From GCA-2731375 sp002731375 (lineage in GTDB: Bacteria; Pseudomonadota; Alphaproteobacteria; GCA-2731375): a stretch of DNA of 64,000 nt. The notes under the pieces were generated by a model. It had not been told where the DNA came from and searched no databases. It saw only the letters and a program-made list of their open reading frames with translations. Made by a program: the position numbers and the translations under genes. Location of the stretch: the NCBI GenBank assembly GCA_030752605.1, contig JASMDX010000064.1, forward strand, positions 5,777 to 69,776, read 5' to 3'. This document shows positions 42,313-51,658 of this stretch, piece by piece (position 1 is the first letter of the stretch; each line of letters opens with the position of its first letter).

Positions 42313-43317
42313 TCATATTAAATTTGAATATAAAATTGGGTTCCGGTTGGCGATTGACATAACGGGCGTATTTGACGAACCTTCGAACAATGGTCGAAGT
42401 GTACAAGGTCTAGACTTTCTGCCTTCGGACATATGCCTTCGTCCGGCGCCGACGTGATCGGCGTACATCTGGTTAACCGGCGCGCCGCCGACGATCACCT
42501 TCACATCATCGCGCAGTCCGGCTTCCGCCAAGGCGTCGATAATCTCCTTCATCTGCGGCATGGTCGTCGTGAGCAGCGCCGATAGGGCGACGATGTCGGG
42601 GCGGTGTTCGCGTACCTGTTCCACCACCTCCTTGGTCGAGACGTTCACACCCATGTCGATGACCTCGAAACCGGTGCCCTTCATCATGGAAAGCACCATG
42701 TTCTTGCCGATATCGTGCAGGTCCCCCAACACCGTGCCGATCAGTACCCGCCCGCCACGCTTGACGTTGGAGGTCGCCAGATGCGGCTCCAGCAACTTCA
42801 GGCCGTCATTCATGGCCCGGGCCGAGAGCAGTACCTCGGGAATAAAAACCGTGCCATCGGAAAAACGGCCGCCGATCACGTCCATGGCCGGCAGCATGCC
42901 CTTATTCAGGATATCCTGGGCTGGATAGCCCTGGTCCAGCAATTCCTGGGCATGTACCAGGATGTCTTCCTCCTCGCCTTCCAGAACATCGTTGGTGACC
43001 TGCCCGAAGGCTTCGCCGACATCCATCTCAGCGATGGTTTCTTCAGTCGTTTTCGTGGGCGATTTGGGCGTCACCGCTGCCTTGGCTGCGTCAAGACTAG
43101 CCTCTGTAACCGGGCGGTAGCTGCCAGCGGTAAGCGGCAAACCACCCTCCTTCTCGATCCGGTCACCAATGTAGAGCAAGCGGTCGAAATCAGCATCGGG
43201 CGGCGTGGTATCGCCGATCGAGGCGATGAAGCGGGTACCCGGCGCAATGGTCTTGAACATGTTGTCCATGAAGTCCTTGAGGTCTTCATGGGTCGAGGAT
43301 TTCTCCAGCAACAACAT
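42313..43317 (-). pseudogene. Truncated methyltransferase-type corrinoid protein with URO-D remnant
   Basis: The frame begins with the C-terminal end of a URO-D/MtbA-like methyltransferase (IHGGIPEMLLLEKSSTHEDL, then FIASIGDTTPPDADFD). It crosses a Lys/Thr-rich linker and continues into a corrinoid-binding protein: a helical cap from about residue 105, then GTVLGDLHDIGKNMV with the Co-ligating His of DxHxxG, and ALLTTTMPQMKEI. The URO-D similarity continues upstream in frame across a TAG at 43351-43353, so the N-terminal catalytic barrel is lost. At the other end, VNQMYADHVGA diverges into unrelated sequence, probably after an indel near 42445. The corrinoid core could still fold, but the gene is damaged at both ends. 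Confidence 0.65.
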
Positions 43318-43525
43318 CTCGGGAATGCCACCATGGATGGTCAGGTGAAGCTAGCCAACCTGTAGGCGCGCCAATTTTATGGTGATAATCTTACACTATA
43401 TCCGCTTAAATTGTGATCAATATCAAGTAAATCGGCTCGGAAAATCGGGGCGGAATATGTTAGTGTCCTGGATCGAAAATACGGGTAACCAGAGTTAGCG
43501 GTCAGGCACCGCAGCAGGGGAAATG

Positions 43526-43729
43526 ATGTCGTTGGACAAGACGGAAATCGAAGCGCGGATTGTCGCCTTGCAACAGGAACACCGGGACCTAGATGGCGCC
43601 ATCGATGCCATGGTGGAAAAAGGCGCCTTCGATCAGCTACAGCTGCAACGCATGAAAAAGCGCAAGCTGGCCCTGCGCGATCTGATCAGACGGCTGGAGG
43701 CGCAGTTGGTGCCCGATATTATCGCCTAA
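43526..43729 (+). CDS. DUF465 (YdcH-like) small coiled-coil protein
   Basis: The 67-residue helical protein contains EIEARIVALQQEHRDLDGAI, then FDQLQLQRMKKRKLALRDLI. This is the standard DUF465 pattern of two antiparallel helices with an LKKRKLxLKD motif. The second of two adjacent ATG codons is preferred because AGGGG lies about six bases upstream. Such proteins are common single genes in alphaproteobacteria and have no firm function. It converges on the GGDEF gene. Confidence 0.85.
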   Translation: MSLDKTEIEARIVALQQEHRDLDGAIDAMVEKGAFDQLQLQRMKKRKLALRDLIRRLEAQLVPDIIA

Positions 43730-43767
43730 CGGAGACCCTTCAGACGGCGCGGCGAAACGCGCGGATA

Positions 43768-44523
43768 TTATTGTTGCTTGGCGGCCTGCGACGCGGGTTT
43801 TTTCAGGGCGTTCTTTTGCACATACATGGCCCGGTCGGCGGCATCCATGGCTTGCTGCGCCGATTGGCCCTTTTTGAAGGTCGTAATGCCGTATGAGGCG
43901 CTCATGGTGAATTTCGCCCCGCCATGTTCCACCGGCGTGGCCATGATCGCCTGGGCCAACTGGCGGCCCTTGACCAAGGCCTGTGCGGCATTGGTATGAC
44001 TCAGGATAACACCGAATTCATCACCGCCCAGACGGCCCAGCATATCGGATTCGCGCAGATTGTCGGAAAGGGCGTTGGCCACGTGTAACAGGGCGGCATC
44101 GCCGGCGGCATGGCCGTATTCGTCATTGATCCGCTTGAAATCATTCAGATCGAAATAAACCAGGCTGGAAACGGCGGCGTAACGTTCGTTGTAGGAGATC
44201 GCCCGGCCCATTTCCCGCATCAAGGCACGGCGGTTCGGGATCAACACCAGGGTATCCTCGTCCGCCAGGCGCTCCATATAGGCCAGACGGCTGTTCACAC
44301 GCTCCACCTCCGCCTGCAGACCCTCGACCTCCTGCATCAGGGTCAGGATGGCCTGGCGCACCTTTGGCGTCAGTTCCGGCTCTGGAATGCCCATGACGGT
44401 GGCGCTGTCCGTCGGCGCGGCCACGCCAAGATCCGAGGACGAAGCATAGGCTCCCGTCGCCGACGCCGGGTTTCGGCGCTGCGCCGCGGTGGGCCGCACG
44501 GGACGTGTTTCAGGAATCTTCAT
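43768..44523 (-). CDS. Diguanylate cyclase (GGDEF domain)
   Basis: The 251-residue soluble protein has about 85 residues of low-complexity start, then a short coiled coil (ILTLMQEVEGLQAEVERVNSR) and a GGDEF domain. FDLNDFKRINDEYGHAAGD binds metal/GTP, and the active loop reads GRLGGDEFGVIL. It should make cyclic di-GMP from two GTP. No membrane or sensor domain is present, so the coiled coil probably drives dimerisation. An inhibitory RxxD site is not obvious four residues before GGDEF. The final 12 residues are Lys/Gln-rich. Confidence 0.88.
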   Translation of the reverse strand: MKIPETRPVRPTAAQRRNPASATGAYASSSDLGVAAPTDSATVMGIPEPELTPKVRQAILTLMQEVEGLQAEVERVNSRLAYMERLADEDTLVLIPNRRALMREMGRAISYNERYAAVSSLVYFDLNDFKRINDEYGHAAGDAALLHVANALSDNLRESDMLGRLGGDEFGVILSHTNAAQALVKGRQLAQAIMATPVEHGGAKFTMSASYGITTFKKGQSAQQAMDAADRAMYVQKNALKKPASQAAKQQ

Positions 44524-44854
44524 ACTTTCAGCGTCTGCTTTCCATGGCGAATACTACCCGACACGACAGGAAACGTGCTGTAATCTCGCGGGAGTCTTCC
44601 TCATATTACGCAAAAACTAGCAAAGCAAAGGTTAACAAAGCTTTTGGAAGCGCCCGTAACTCAATCTCGACCCTATTATTTAGCGATTGTCCACCAAAAT
44701 TGCTAGAAAAAGCAAAATTCCAGGTGGGTTGGCGCCGGGCAAGAGCCTATAATCCCGGCCCGAATTGGCCCAGCCTTCAGGCTATACCGGCGTCCAGTAA
44801 TACCAAGTTGCGGTGATAAAGAGCTTGGGCGAGTGTTTTGCACGGAGAGTGAAT
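44524..44854. other. Divergent intergenic region between the GGDEF gene and purE
   Basis: No gene is recognisable. A perfect TATAAT lies at 44748-44753 pointing toward purE, about 100 bases before its start. The sequence 16-18 bases upstream is GC-rich and does not resemble TTGACA. The first 120 bases next to the GGDEF gene are AT-rich and could contain its promoter. No PurR-like box or riboswitch fold was recognised. Confidence 0.35.
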
Positions 44855-45349
44855 ATGACGAAAACAGAAGCCAAGGTCGGCGTTATCATGGGAAGCCGCT
44901 CTGACTGGCCGACCATGCGCCATGCGGTTGAGGTTCTCGAGGAACTGGGCGTAACGGTGGAAAGCCGGGTCGTCTCCGCCCACCGTACGCCGCAGCGCCT
45001 CTATGATTATGCCGCCGCCGCCGCTGGGCGCGGCCTTTCGGTGATCATCGCCGGTGCCGGTGGTGCGGCCCATCTTCCGGGCATGGCGGCGTCCATGACC
45101 AACCTGCCAGTGCTGGGCGTACCGGTGGAAAGCAAGGCATTGCAAGGCATGGACAGCCTGCTCTCCATCGTGCAGATGCCCAAGGGCGTACCGGTGGGCA
45201 CCCTGGCCATTGGCCACTCGGGCGCCGTCAACGCGGGCCTGATGGCCGCCTCCATCGTCGCCTTGCAGGACGAGGCCGTGGCTCAGGCGCTGGCCGCCTG
45301 GCGGGCCCGGCAGACCGACGCCGTACCTGACAATCCAGATGAAGACTAG
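44855..45349 (+). CDS. purE: 5-(carboxyamino)imidazole ribonucleotide mutase
   Basis: The 164-residue class I PurE has MGSRSDWPTM at the N-terminus, SAHRTPQRLYDYA with the catalytic His, and GAGGAAHLPGM. It moves the carboxylate of N5-CAIR to C4 in purine synthesis. The ATG at 44855 follows CGGAGAG; the frame extends upstream from an in-frame start at 44813 but without family sequence. It is followed by purK, whose product supplies N5-CAIR, so the two steps are coupled. Confidence 0.95.
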   Translation: MTKTEAKVGVIMGSRSDWPTMRHAVEVLEELGVTVESRVVSAHRTPQRLYDYAAAAAGRGLSVIIAGAGGAAHLPGMAASMTNLPVLGVPVESKALQGMDSLLSIVQMPKGVPVGTLAIGHSGAVNAGLMAASIVALQDEAVAQALAAWRARQTDAVPDNPDED

Positions 45350-45371
45350 CCCCGATGAGGATTGGCGTCAT

Positions 45372-46463
45372 ATGATCCCCCTTCCCTCCGGCAGCCGGAT
45401 TGGCATTCTGGGTGGAGGCCAGCTGGGCCGGATGCTGGCTCTGGCGGCCGCACCCCTTGGCTACCGATGTCATATCTTCGGGCCTGAAGCGGCGCCGCCG
45501 GCGAGCCAGGTGGCGGACGCCGTAACCATCGCGGACTATCTGGATGAGGCGGCATTGAACAGATTCGCCGAATCAGTCGATGTGGTCACCCTGGAATTCG
45601 AGAATGTGCCCGCCGCCGCCCTTGAATTCCTGGCCGATCGCGTTCCCGTGCGACCCGGCGCCAAGGCCTTGGCCACGGCCCAGGACCGCCTGGTTGAAAA
45701 GGACTTCGCCAACAGCGTCGGCGCGGCAACGGCACCCTACGCCACGGTGGACGGCCTGGCGGATTTAAAGGCGGCGATAGCAGAAATCGGACCCCGGGCG
45801 GTATTGAAAACCCGGCGCATGGGCTATGACGGCAAGGGCCAGGTGATGCTGGGCCCGGATTCGGATTTGGTGCAGGCATGGGCGGCCATGGCCGGTGCGC
45901 CATCCATTTTGGAGGGTTTTATTCCCTTTGACGGCGAAGTCTCGGTGATCGCGGCCCGCAGCCTGGACGGCAGGGTCAGCGCCTATCCCCCAATAGCCAA
46001 CCGGCACCGCGATCATATTCTGGATATATCGGAGGTGCCCGCGGACTTGAATCCGATCCAGACCAAACGTGCCATCGCCATCGCCACGGATCTGATCAGC
46101 ACCCTGGAATATGTTGGCATCATGGCAGTGGAGATGTTTGTTACCGGCGATAATATGTTGGTCAACGAGATGGCGCCACGGGTGCATAATTCCGGCCATT
46201 GGAGCATCGAGGGTGCGGAGACCAGCCAATTCGAACAGCATATCCGGGCTATCTGCGGCCTACCCCTGGGCGCCACGGACTTGCGCGGCCGGGTGGAGAT
46301 GCGCAATCTGATCGGCGATGATGTGGACCAGGTGCCGGCGCTGCTGGCCGAGCCGGGCGCGCATCTGCACCTGTATGGCAAGGTCGAGGTGCGCGCGGGC
46401 CGCAAGATGGGCCATGTCACCTATGTGCGGCCGGATTCCGGGGCAAAGGACAGCGCCCCGTGA
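45372..46463 (+). CDS. purK: 5-(carboxyamino)imidazole ribonucleotide synthase
   Basis: The 363-residue ATP-grasp enzyme has RIGILGGGQLGRMLALAA at the N-terminus, LKTRRMGYDGKGQ for ATP binding, and VEMFVTGDNMLVNEMAPRVHNSGHW with metal ligands. It carboxylates AIR with ATP and bicarbonate. The start at MIPLPSG has GAGGA nine bases upstream. An ATG at 45339 overlapping the purE stop is also open, but its first residues are not family-like. The stop overlaps the GTG of pyrD. Confidence 0.95.
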   Translation: MIPLPSGSRIGILGGGQLGRMLALAAAPLGYRCHIFGPEAAPPASQVADAVTIADYLDEAALNRFAESVDVVTLEFENVPAAALEFLADRVPVRPGAKALATAQDRLVEKDFANSVGAATAPYATVDGLADLKAAIAEIGPRAVLKTRRMGYDGKGQVMLGPDSDLVQAWAAMAGAPSILEGFIPFDGEVSVIAARSLDGRVSAYPPIANRHRDHILDISEVPADLNPIQTKRAIAIATDLISTLEYVGIMAVEMFVTGDNMLVNEMAPRVHNSGHWSIEGAETSQFEQHIRAICGLPLGATDLRGRVEMRNLIGDDVDQVPALLAEPGAHLHLYGKVEVRAGRKMGHVTYVRPDSGAKDSAP

Positions 46464-47503
46464 TTTGGAATTTGGGCCTACGGCTGCTGCATCTGCTCGA
46501 CCCCGAGGATGCCCACCGCCTGACCATCCGAGCCCTGCGCCTCGGGCTGGGCCCCAATGTTTCCGCCAATCCCGATCCCATCCTTGCCAGCCGCCATTGG
46601 GGCCTGGATTTTCCCACCCCTTTGGGTGTCGCCGCTGGCTTCGACAAGAATGCCGAGGTGCCGGTGCAGGCCGCGGCCATGGGCTTCAGCTTTGTCGAAA
46701 TCGGCTCCGTCACGCCGCAACCGCAGGCTGGCAATCCCCGGCCCCGGCTGTTCCGCCTGTCGGACGATAGCGCGGTGATCAACCGCAACGGCTTTAACAA
46801 CGAAGGCCTGGGTACGGTGGCCCGGCGCCTCGCGCCATTGGGCGGCCGCCACTTTATTCTGGGCGCTAATCTAGGCGCCAATAAGGACAGCGAGGACCGC
46901 ATCGCCGATTATGCTGCCGGAATGGCAGCCCTGGGGCCCTTGGCTGACTATGTGGTCGTCAACGTCTCCTCCCCCAACACGCCAGGCTTGCGTGATTTGC
47001 AGACCCACGAGGCACTGGAGGCATTGTTGACCGGTGTCCGCCAGGCCTGCCCCGAACCGCCGCCCGTACTGGTCAAGATAGCACCTGATTTCGACGGCGA
47101 AGGCCTGGCCACGCTGGCCAGGACCCTGCTGGCCCTGTCCGTGGACGGTGTGATCCTCGGCAACACAACCATTGGCTTGCGCGACGGCTTGAAAAGCCGC
47201 CATCGGGGTGAAACCGGCGGCCTGAGCGGTCAACCGCTGTTCGAATTCTCGACCCAGCAGTTGGCAGCCTTTCATCGCCACAGCGGCGGCAAGATTCCTC
47301 TTATCGGCGTTGGCGGAATCGATAGCGCCGAAACCGCCTATGCCAAGATCCGCAATGGCGCCTCGTTGATCCAGCTTTACACCGGGCTGATCTATAAAGG
47401 CCCCGGTCTGATCCCCGCCATCACTAACGGCCTAGCCCACCTATTGCGCCAGGACGGTTTCGGTAATATCACCGAGGCGGTCGGGGTGGACGCTACTCAC
47501 TGA
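46460..47503 (+). CDS. pyrD: Dihydroorotate dehydrogenase (quinone), class 2
   Basis: The 347-residue flavoprotein oxidises dihydroorotate to orotate and passes electrons to quinone at the inner membrane face. It has the class 2 helical N-terminal extension (GLRLLHLLDPEDAHRLTI), PLGVAAGFDKNAEV, NVSSPNTPGLRDLQ with the catalytic Ser, and GVGGIDSAETAYAKIRNGASLIQLYTG split by the FMN phosphate site. The GTG start overlaps the purK stop (GTGA). Its last seven bases overlap the end of the convergent aspartic protease gene. Confidence 0.95.
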   Translation: MIWNLGLRLLHLLDPEDAHRLTIRALRLGLGPNVSANPDPILASRHWGLDFPTPLGVAAGFDKNAEVPVQAAAMGFSFVEIGSVTPQPQAGNPRPRLFRLSDDSAVINRNGFNNEGLGTVARRLAPLGGRHFILGANLGANKDSEDRIADYAAGMAALGPLADYVVVNVSSPNTPGLRDLQTHEALEALLTGVRQACPEPPPVLVKIAPDFDGEGLATLARTLLALSVDGVILGNTTIGLRDGLKSRHRGETGGLSGQPLFEFSTQQLAAFHRHSGGKIPLIGVGGIDSAETAYAKIRNGASLIQLYTGLIYKGPGLIPAITNGLAHLLRQDGFGNITEAVGVDATH

Positions 47504-48243
47504 CGCAGGATCAGCTTGCGGCCGTGAATTTCGAACGAACCCAGGCGGTCCAGGAATGACATGCCCAGCAAGGATGCGCTCATCTCTGCCTCATTGACCG
47601 ATACGGCCACCTTATTGAATTGAATGGGCCCGATGGACAAGGTATCGAGGACGTAAGGCGCACCGCGGCCCCGGCCATTGGCGGTCTGATAGATTTTTGT
47701 ATAGTGCAGGGCCCCGAGATCGACACCAAGGCGTTTTGCGTCCGACGGCGTGAGGACGATATCCGAGGCGCCGGTGTCGATCATGAAACGGATGCGCGCG
47801 CCATGGGCTTGTCCCATGGCATAGAAATGCCCATCAGACCCTTGGGTCAGGCTAAGGACACCGTCCTGGTCCACCGTGGGGTCGCTGGGGAACAGCTCCG
47901 CCCCGACGCGGGCGCCAACCGCGGAAAGCTCGTCCTGGTAAGTGTAGATCAGGACCAGAACCGCCGCAGCGCCGGTCCAGATCGCGATATTGCGCACTAT
48001 CTCGCCAAGATTTATCCGTCTAGCCACCAACAACCCGCTGGAAACCAAGGCCAATATGGTCACCAGGCGCACCAGATCAATTTTATCGTCGTCCGAGGAG
48101 AGGCGGCCCGAGAAATGGCCAGACAGCCACCAGACGGCAAGGCCGGCGGTGCATAACAGCGCCAGCCACAACAACACGCCGAACGGAAAGCCAGAACGCT
48201 TACGTCCCGGCGACAGCGCCCATGGCCCCGGCTTGTCAGGCAT
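47497..48243 (-). CDS. TIGR02281-type clan AA retropepsin-like aspartic protease
   Basis: The 248-residue protein has two or three N-terminal membrane segments (about 20-40, 57-75 and 85-102) and a C-terminal single-domain aspartic protease module. Its active site is FMIDTGASDIVLT near residue 155, with partner motif SLLGMSFLDRLGSFEI near 230. Like retroviral proteases it should act as a dimer. This family is typical of alphaproteobacteria and faces the periplasm or membrane; substrates are mostly unknown. It ends tail-to-tail within pyrD and starts three bases before the maeB stop region. Confidence 0.85.
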   Translation of the reverse strand: MPDKPGPWALSPGRKRSGFPFGVLLWLALLCTAGLAVWWLSGHFSGRLSSDDDKIDLVRLVTILALVSSGLLVARRINLGEIVRNIAIWTGAAAVLVLIYTYQDELSAVGARVGAELFPSDPTVDQDGVLSLTQGSDGHFYAMGQAHGARIRFMIDTGASDIVLTPSDAKRLGVDLGALHYTKIYQTANGRGRGAPYVLDTLSIGPIQFNKVAVSVNEAEMSASLLGMSFLDRLGSFEIHGRKLILRQ

Positions 48244-48245
48244 CG

Positions 48246-50507
48246 TTACCGGCGCGCGGCCTCGTGCGCGGCCAGGGCGGCCATGTTTACCAGATCGCCC
48301 ACCGAGGCACCCATGGCGGCGATCTGCACCGGCTTCTCCAGACCCACAAGGATCGGGCCGATCACCGTGCCGCCGCCCAATTCCTGCAACAGCTTGGACG
48401 AGATATTGGCCGAATGCAGCGCCGGCATGACCAGTACGTTTGCTGGGCCCGACAGACGGGAGAAGGGATAAAGCTCCTTCAAATCCGGGTTCAGGGCCAC
48501 GTCCGCCGACATCTCGCCGTCGTATTCAAAATCCGTGACCCGGCTGTCCATCAAGGCCACTGCCTCGCGCACCCGATCGGCGGTGGGCCAGCCGGGATCG
48601 CCGAAGTTCGAATAAGACAGCATGGCGACGCGTGGTTCGTGGCCCAGGCGGCGGGCGACTTCCGCCGTCTGCACGGCGATATCCGCCATTTCGACCGAGG
48701 AGGGCAATTCATGTACCGTGGTATCCGCCACGAATACAGTCTGCCCCCGGGCCAGCACCATGGATAGACCGAACACCCGCTTGCCCCGCTGGGCATCGAT
48801 CACCCGGCGCACATCGTCATAGGCGGCGTTATAACTGCGCGTCACGCCGGTGACCATTGCATCCACCTCGTCCAGCGCCAGCATGCAGGAGGCATAAATA
48901 TTGCGGTCCTGATTAACCAGGCGTTGGCAGTCGCGATACAAAAAACCATTGCGCTGCAAACGCTGGTACAGGAAATCGGCGTAGGGTTCATTGCTTTCCT
49001 GGCTCAGCGCGGCGTTGAGTATCTCAACGCCTTCCAGGCTTTCAATACCCAGACGCTCCATGCTCTCGGCGATCCGTTCCTCGCGTCCGATCAGGATCGG
49101 GTCGCCATAGCCTGATTCATAAAAGCTTAGCGCGGCGCGGATCACCCGCTCTTCCTCGCCCTCGGCGAAGACCACGCGTTTGTGTTCGGCCCTGACCTGA
49201 TCAAAGATCAACTGCAAGGTACCCGCCGTTGGATCAAGGCGGCGGCGCAGCTCCAGGGCATAGGCCGCCTCGTCATCGATATCGCGGCGCGCCACACCGG
49301 TACGGATCGCGGCCTTGGCCACGGCCATGGGGATGTCCGTCATCAGACGGGGATCGAACGGTGCGGGAATGATGTATTCCGGGCCATAGCGCAGGGACGC
49401 CTTGCCATAGGCCTGGGCCACCTCGTCGGGCACGTCCTGGCGGGCCAGATCGGCCAAGGCCTGGGCGGCAGCGATCTTCATCTCGTCATTGATGGATATC
49501 GCGCGCACATCCAGGGCACCGCGGAAGATATAGGGGAAACCCAGAACATTGTTGACCTGGTTTGGATAATCGGAACGGCCGGTGGCCACGATGGCATCAC
49601 CGCGCACCTCGGCGACCTCCTCGGGCGTGACCTCAGGATCCGGATTGGCCATGGCGAAGATGATCGGCTTGGGCGCCATGGAGGCGATCATTTCCTGCGG
49701 GAAGGCGCCACGTGCGGAGAGGCCGAAGACCGCATCGGCGCCGTCCATGGCCTCGGCCAGGCTGCGCTTGGAGGTATCCACCGCGTGGGCCGATTTCCAT
49801 TGGTTCATACCATCTTCCCGGCCCTGATAGATCACCCCCCGGGTATCGCAGACGACAACATTCTCGCTTGGCATACCCATGGATTTGACCAGTTCGACGC
49901 AGGCGATGCCGGCGGAACCGGCGCCGTTCACCACCAGCTTGGTCTCTGCCATGCTGCGTCCGGTAAGATCTACCGCGTTGATCAGGCCGGCGGCGGCGAT
50001 GATCGCGGTGCCGTGCTGATCATCATGAAACACGGGGATATCCATCATCTCGCGCAACCGCTGTTCGATGATGAAGCAATCAGGGGCGCGGATGTCTTCC
50101 AGATTTATACCGCCAAAGCCCTTGCCCAAGAAGCGCACGCAGTTGATGAATTCGTCCACGTCCTCGGTATCGACCTCGATATCGATAGAATCCACATCGG
50201 CGAAGCGCTTGAACAATACCGCCTTGCCCTCCATCACCGGCTTGGCGCCCAGAGGTCCCAGATTGCCCAGGCCAAGCACGGCGGTACCGTTGGAGATGAC
50301 GGCGACCAGATTACCCTTGGAGGTATAGTCATAGGCCAAGTCAGGATTATCCGTAATGCGCAAACAGGGCGCGGCCACGCCGGGGGAATAGGCCAGGCTC
50401 AAGTCCCTTTGCGTGGCCATGGGTTTGGTCGCGGTGATAGACAGCTTGCCGGGTCGGCCTTCGGAATGAAAGCGCAAGGCTTCATCATTTTGATAAGTGT
50501 TATCCAT
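48246..50507 (-). CDS. maeB: NADP-dependent malic enzyme with phosphotransacetylase-like domain
   Basis: The 753-residue two-domain protein first has the malic enzyme (to about residue 430). It contains SLAYSPGVAAPCL, FHDDQHGTAIIAAAG and the NADP fold VNGAGSAGIACVELV. A phosphate acetyl/butyryltransferase-like domain follows from about 440 to the end (FAEGEEERVIRAAL, LQELGGGTVIGPILVG). It decarboxylates malate to pyruvate with NADP reduction; the C-terminal domain is regulatory in known MaeB proteins. MDNTYQND is taken as start, since the longer frame adds 24 residues of non-family sequence. Confidence 0.93.
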   Translation of the reverse strand: MDNTYQNDEALRFHSEGRPGKLSITATKPMATQRDLSLAYSPGVAAPCLRITDNPDLAYDYTSKGNLVAVISNGTAVLGLGNLGPLGAKPVMEGKAVLFKRFADVDSIDIEVDTEDVDEFINCVRFLGKGFGGINLEDIRAPDCFIIEQRLREMMDIPVFHDDQHGTAIIAAAGLINAVDLTGRSMAETKLVVNGAGSAGIACVELVKSMGMPSENVVVCDTRGVIYQGREDGMNQWKSAHAVDTSKRSLAEAMDGADAVFGLSARGAFPQEMIASMAPKPIIFAMANPDPEVTPEEVAEVRGDAIVATGRSDYPNQVNNVLGFPYIFRGALDVRAISINDEMKIAAAQALADLARQDVPDEVAQAYGKASLRYGPEYIIPAPFDPRLMTDIPMAVAKAAIRTGVARRDIDDEAAYALELRRRLDPTAGTLQLIFDQVRAEHKRVVFAEGEEERVIRAALSFYESGYGDPILIGREERIAESMERLGIESLEGVEILNAALSQESNEPYADFLYQRLQRNGFLYRDCQRLVNQDRNIYASCMLALDEVDAMVTGVTRSYNAAYDDVRRVIDAQRGKRVFGLSMVLARGQTVFVADTTVHELPSSVEMADIAVQTAEVARRLGHEPRVAMLSYSNFGDPGWPTADRVREAVALMDSRVTDFEYDGEMSADVALNPDLKELYPFSRLSGPANVLVMPALHSANISSKLLQELGGGTVIGPILVGLEKPVQIAAMGASVGDLVNMAALAAHEAARR

Positions 50508-50749
50508 TGTCTTAAGCCATTCCCTGGTTGTGGCAGCCTGATGCCGCTCCAATCCGCACGCAATTTTCCTGGCGCGCATAAACGATACAGTATTTTCCGC
50601 TAGCTATCACAGCACATTCAGGCATGCCAATATTTTCAACACGGCCTGGTCCAGAACCTAGAAAAGCCTTCTCAGGGCTTTCGCTATTGACTACGTTCGG
50701 CAAATACCATCGAGATCAAGGCGTCAGGACCCCTGTGTAAGAGAGATGT

Positions 50750-51658
50750 GTGAGCAAGAGTAACGCCCCCGTATCACCACAAGTCGGCTATGTCCTGCTC
50801 GTCGCGACCTGGCTATGCTGGGGCTTCAGCTATCCGGCGACCGCCTTCGTGCTGGACAGCATGGATGTGTGGAGCAGCCGCGTTCTGGTCATGACCGCTG
50901 CCGCCACCGTCCTGCTGGTCCTGGGCTGGATGCAAGGGGCGTCTTTGGCGGTACCGCGCAGCTATTGGCGGGATCTAACAATCGCGGCGATTTGCAATAT
51001 GGCGGTCTTCCAGATCTGCATGACCTATGGCGTGCAGCTGCTCAGTGCCGGGCGAACCTCAGTCATCGTCTATACCATGCCGTTATGGGCAAGCATTTTT
51101 GCCCACTTTCTGCTGGGCGAGCGCCTGACCAGGGCCCGGTTCGCGGCCCTGTGTCTGGGCCTTGTGGGCCTGGTGGTGCTGATCTGGCAGGATCTATCGC
51201 ACTTGCGAAATGCGCCGGTAGGTGCTGGACTGACCTTGTTCGCTGCCATCCTTTTCGCTCTCGGCGTGGTCTGGATGAAACGGCGGGCCTGGCAAAACGA
51301 CCCAACCGTACTGGCGGGCTGGCAGCTATTAATCGGCGCCGTCCCGGTGACAATAATCTGGAGCCTGAGTGATGCCACGCTGTCCCTGTCCAGCCTCAGC
51401 AGGGAAAGCTGGACTGCTATCGTTTATCTGGTCGTGATCGCTAATGCCCTGGCCTATTTCTCCTGGTTCCGGGTGATCGCCGCCTTCCCGGCCACGGTCA
51501 CGGGCATTGGCGCCATGGCGGTGCCCATCGTCGGCGTGATGGCCAGCGCCTGGTTGCTGGACGAGAAACTGGGCTGGCGCGAATGGCTGGCCCTGGCCTT
51601 GATCATCAGCGCCCTGGCGGCCAATCTGGTCCCGACCCTGCAGAGGCGGACACGCTAA
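50750..51658 (+). CDS. EamA/DMT superfamily permease
   Basis: The 302-residue protein has ten predicted membrane helices in two EamA repeats. Repeat one begins YVLLVATWLCWGFSYPATAF and holds VYTMPLWASIFAHFLLGERL. Repeat two begins GAGLTLFAAILFALGVVWM and holds GAMAVPIVGVMASAWLLDEKL. Both contain the family's Pro-containing P-x-hydrophobic-E motif (LLGERL, LLDEKL). It exports or imports small metabolites, typically amino acids. The start is GTG with GAGAGA just upstream. Its stop overlaps the convergent NTF2-like gene by four bases. Confidence 0.88.
   Translation: MSKSNAPVSPQVGYVLLVATWLCWGFSYPATAFVLDSMDVWSSRVLVMTAAATVLLVLGWMQGASLAVPRSYWRDLTIAAICNMAVFQICMTYGVQLLSAGRTSVIVYTMPLWASIFAHFLLGERLTRARFAALCLGLVGLVVLIWQDLSHLRNAPVGAGLTLFAAILFALGVVWMKRRAWQNDPTVLAGWQLLIGAVPVTIIWSLSDATLSLSSLSRESWTAIVYLVVIANALAYFSWFRVIAAFPATVTGIGAMAVPIVGVMASAWLLDEKLGWREWLALALIISALAANLVPTLQRRTR

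Noticed and set aside
49182..50603. 473-codon plus-strand open frame opposite maeB
   Set aside because: It is the antisense shadow of a well-conserved gene; its translation is low-quality and matches no family.
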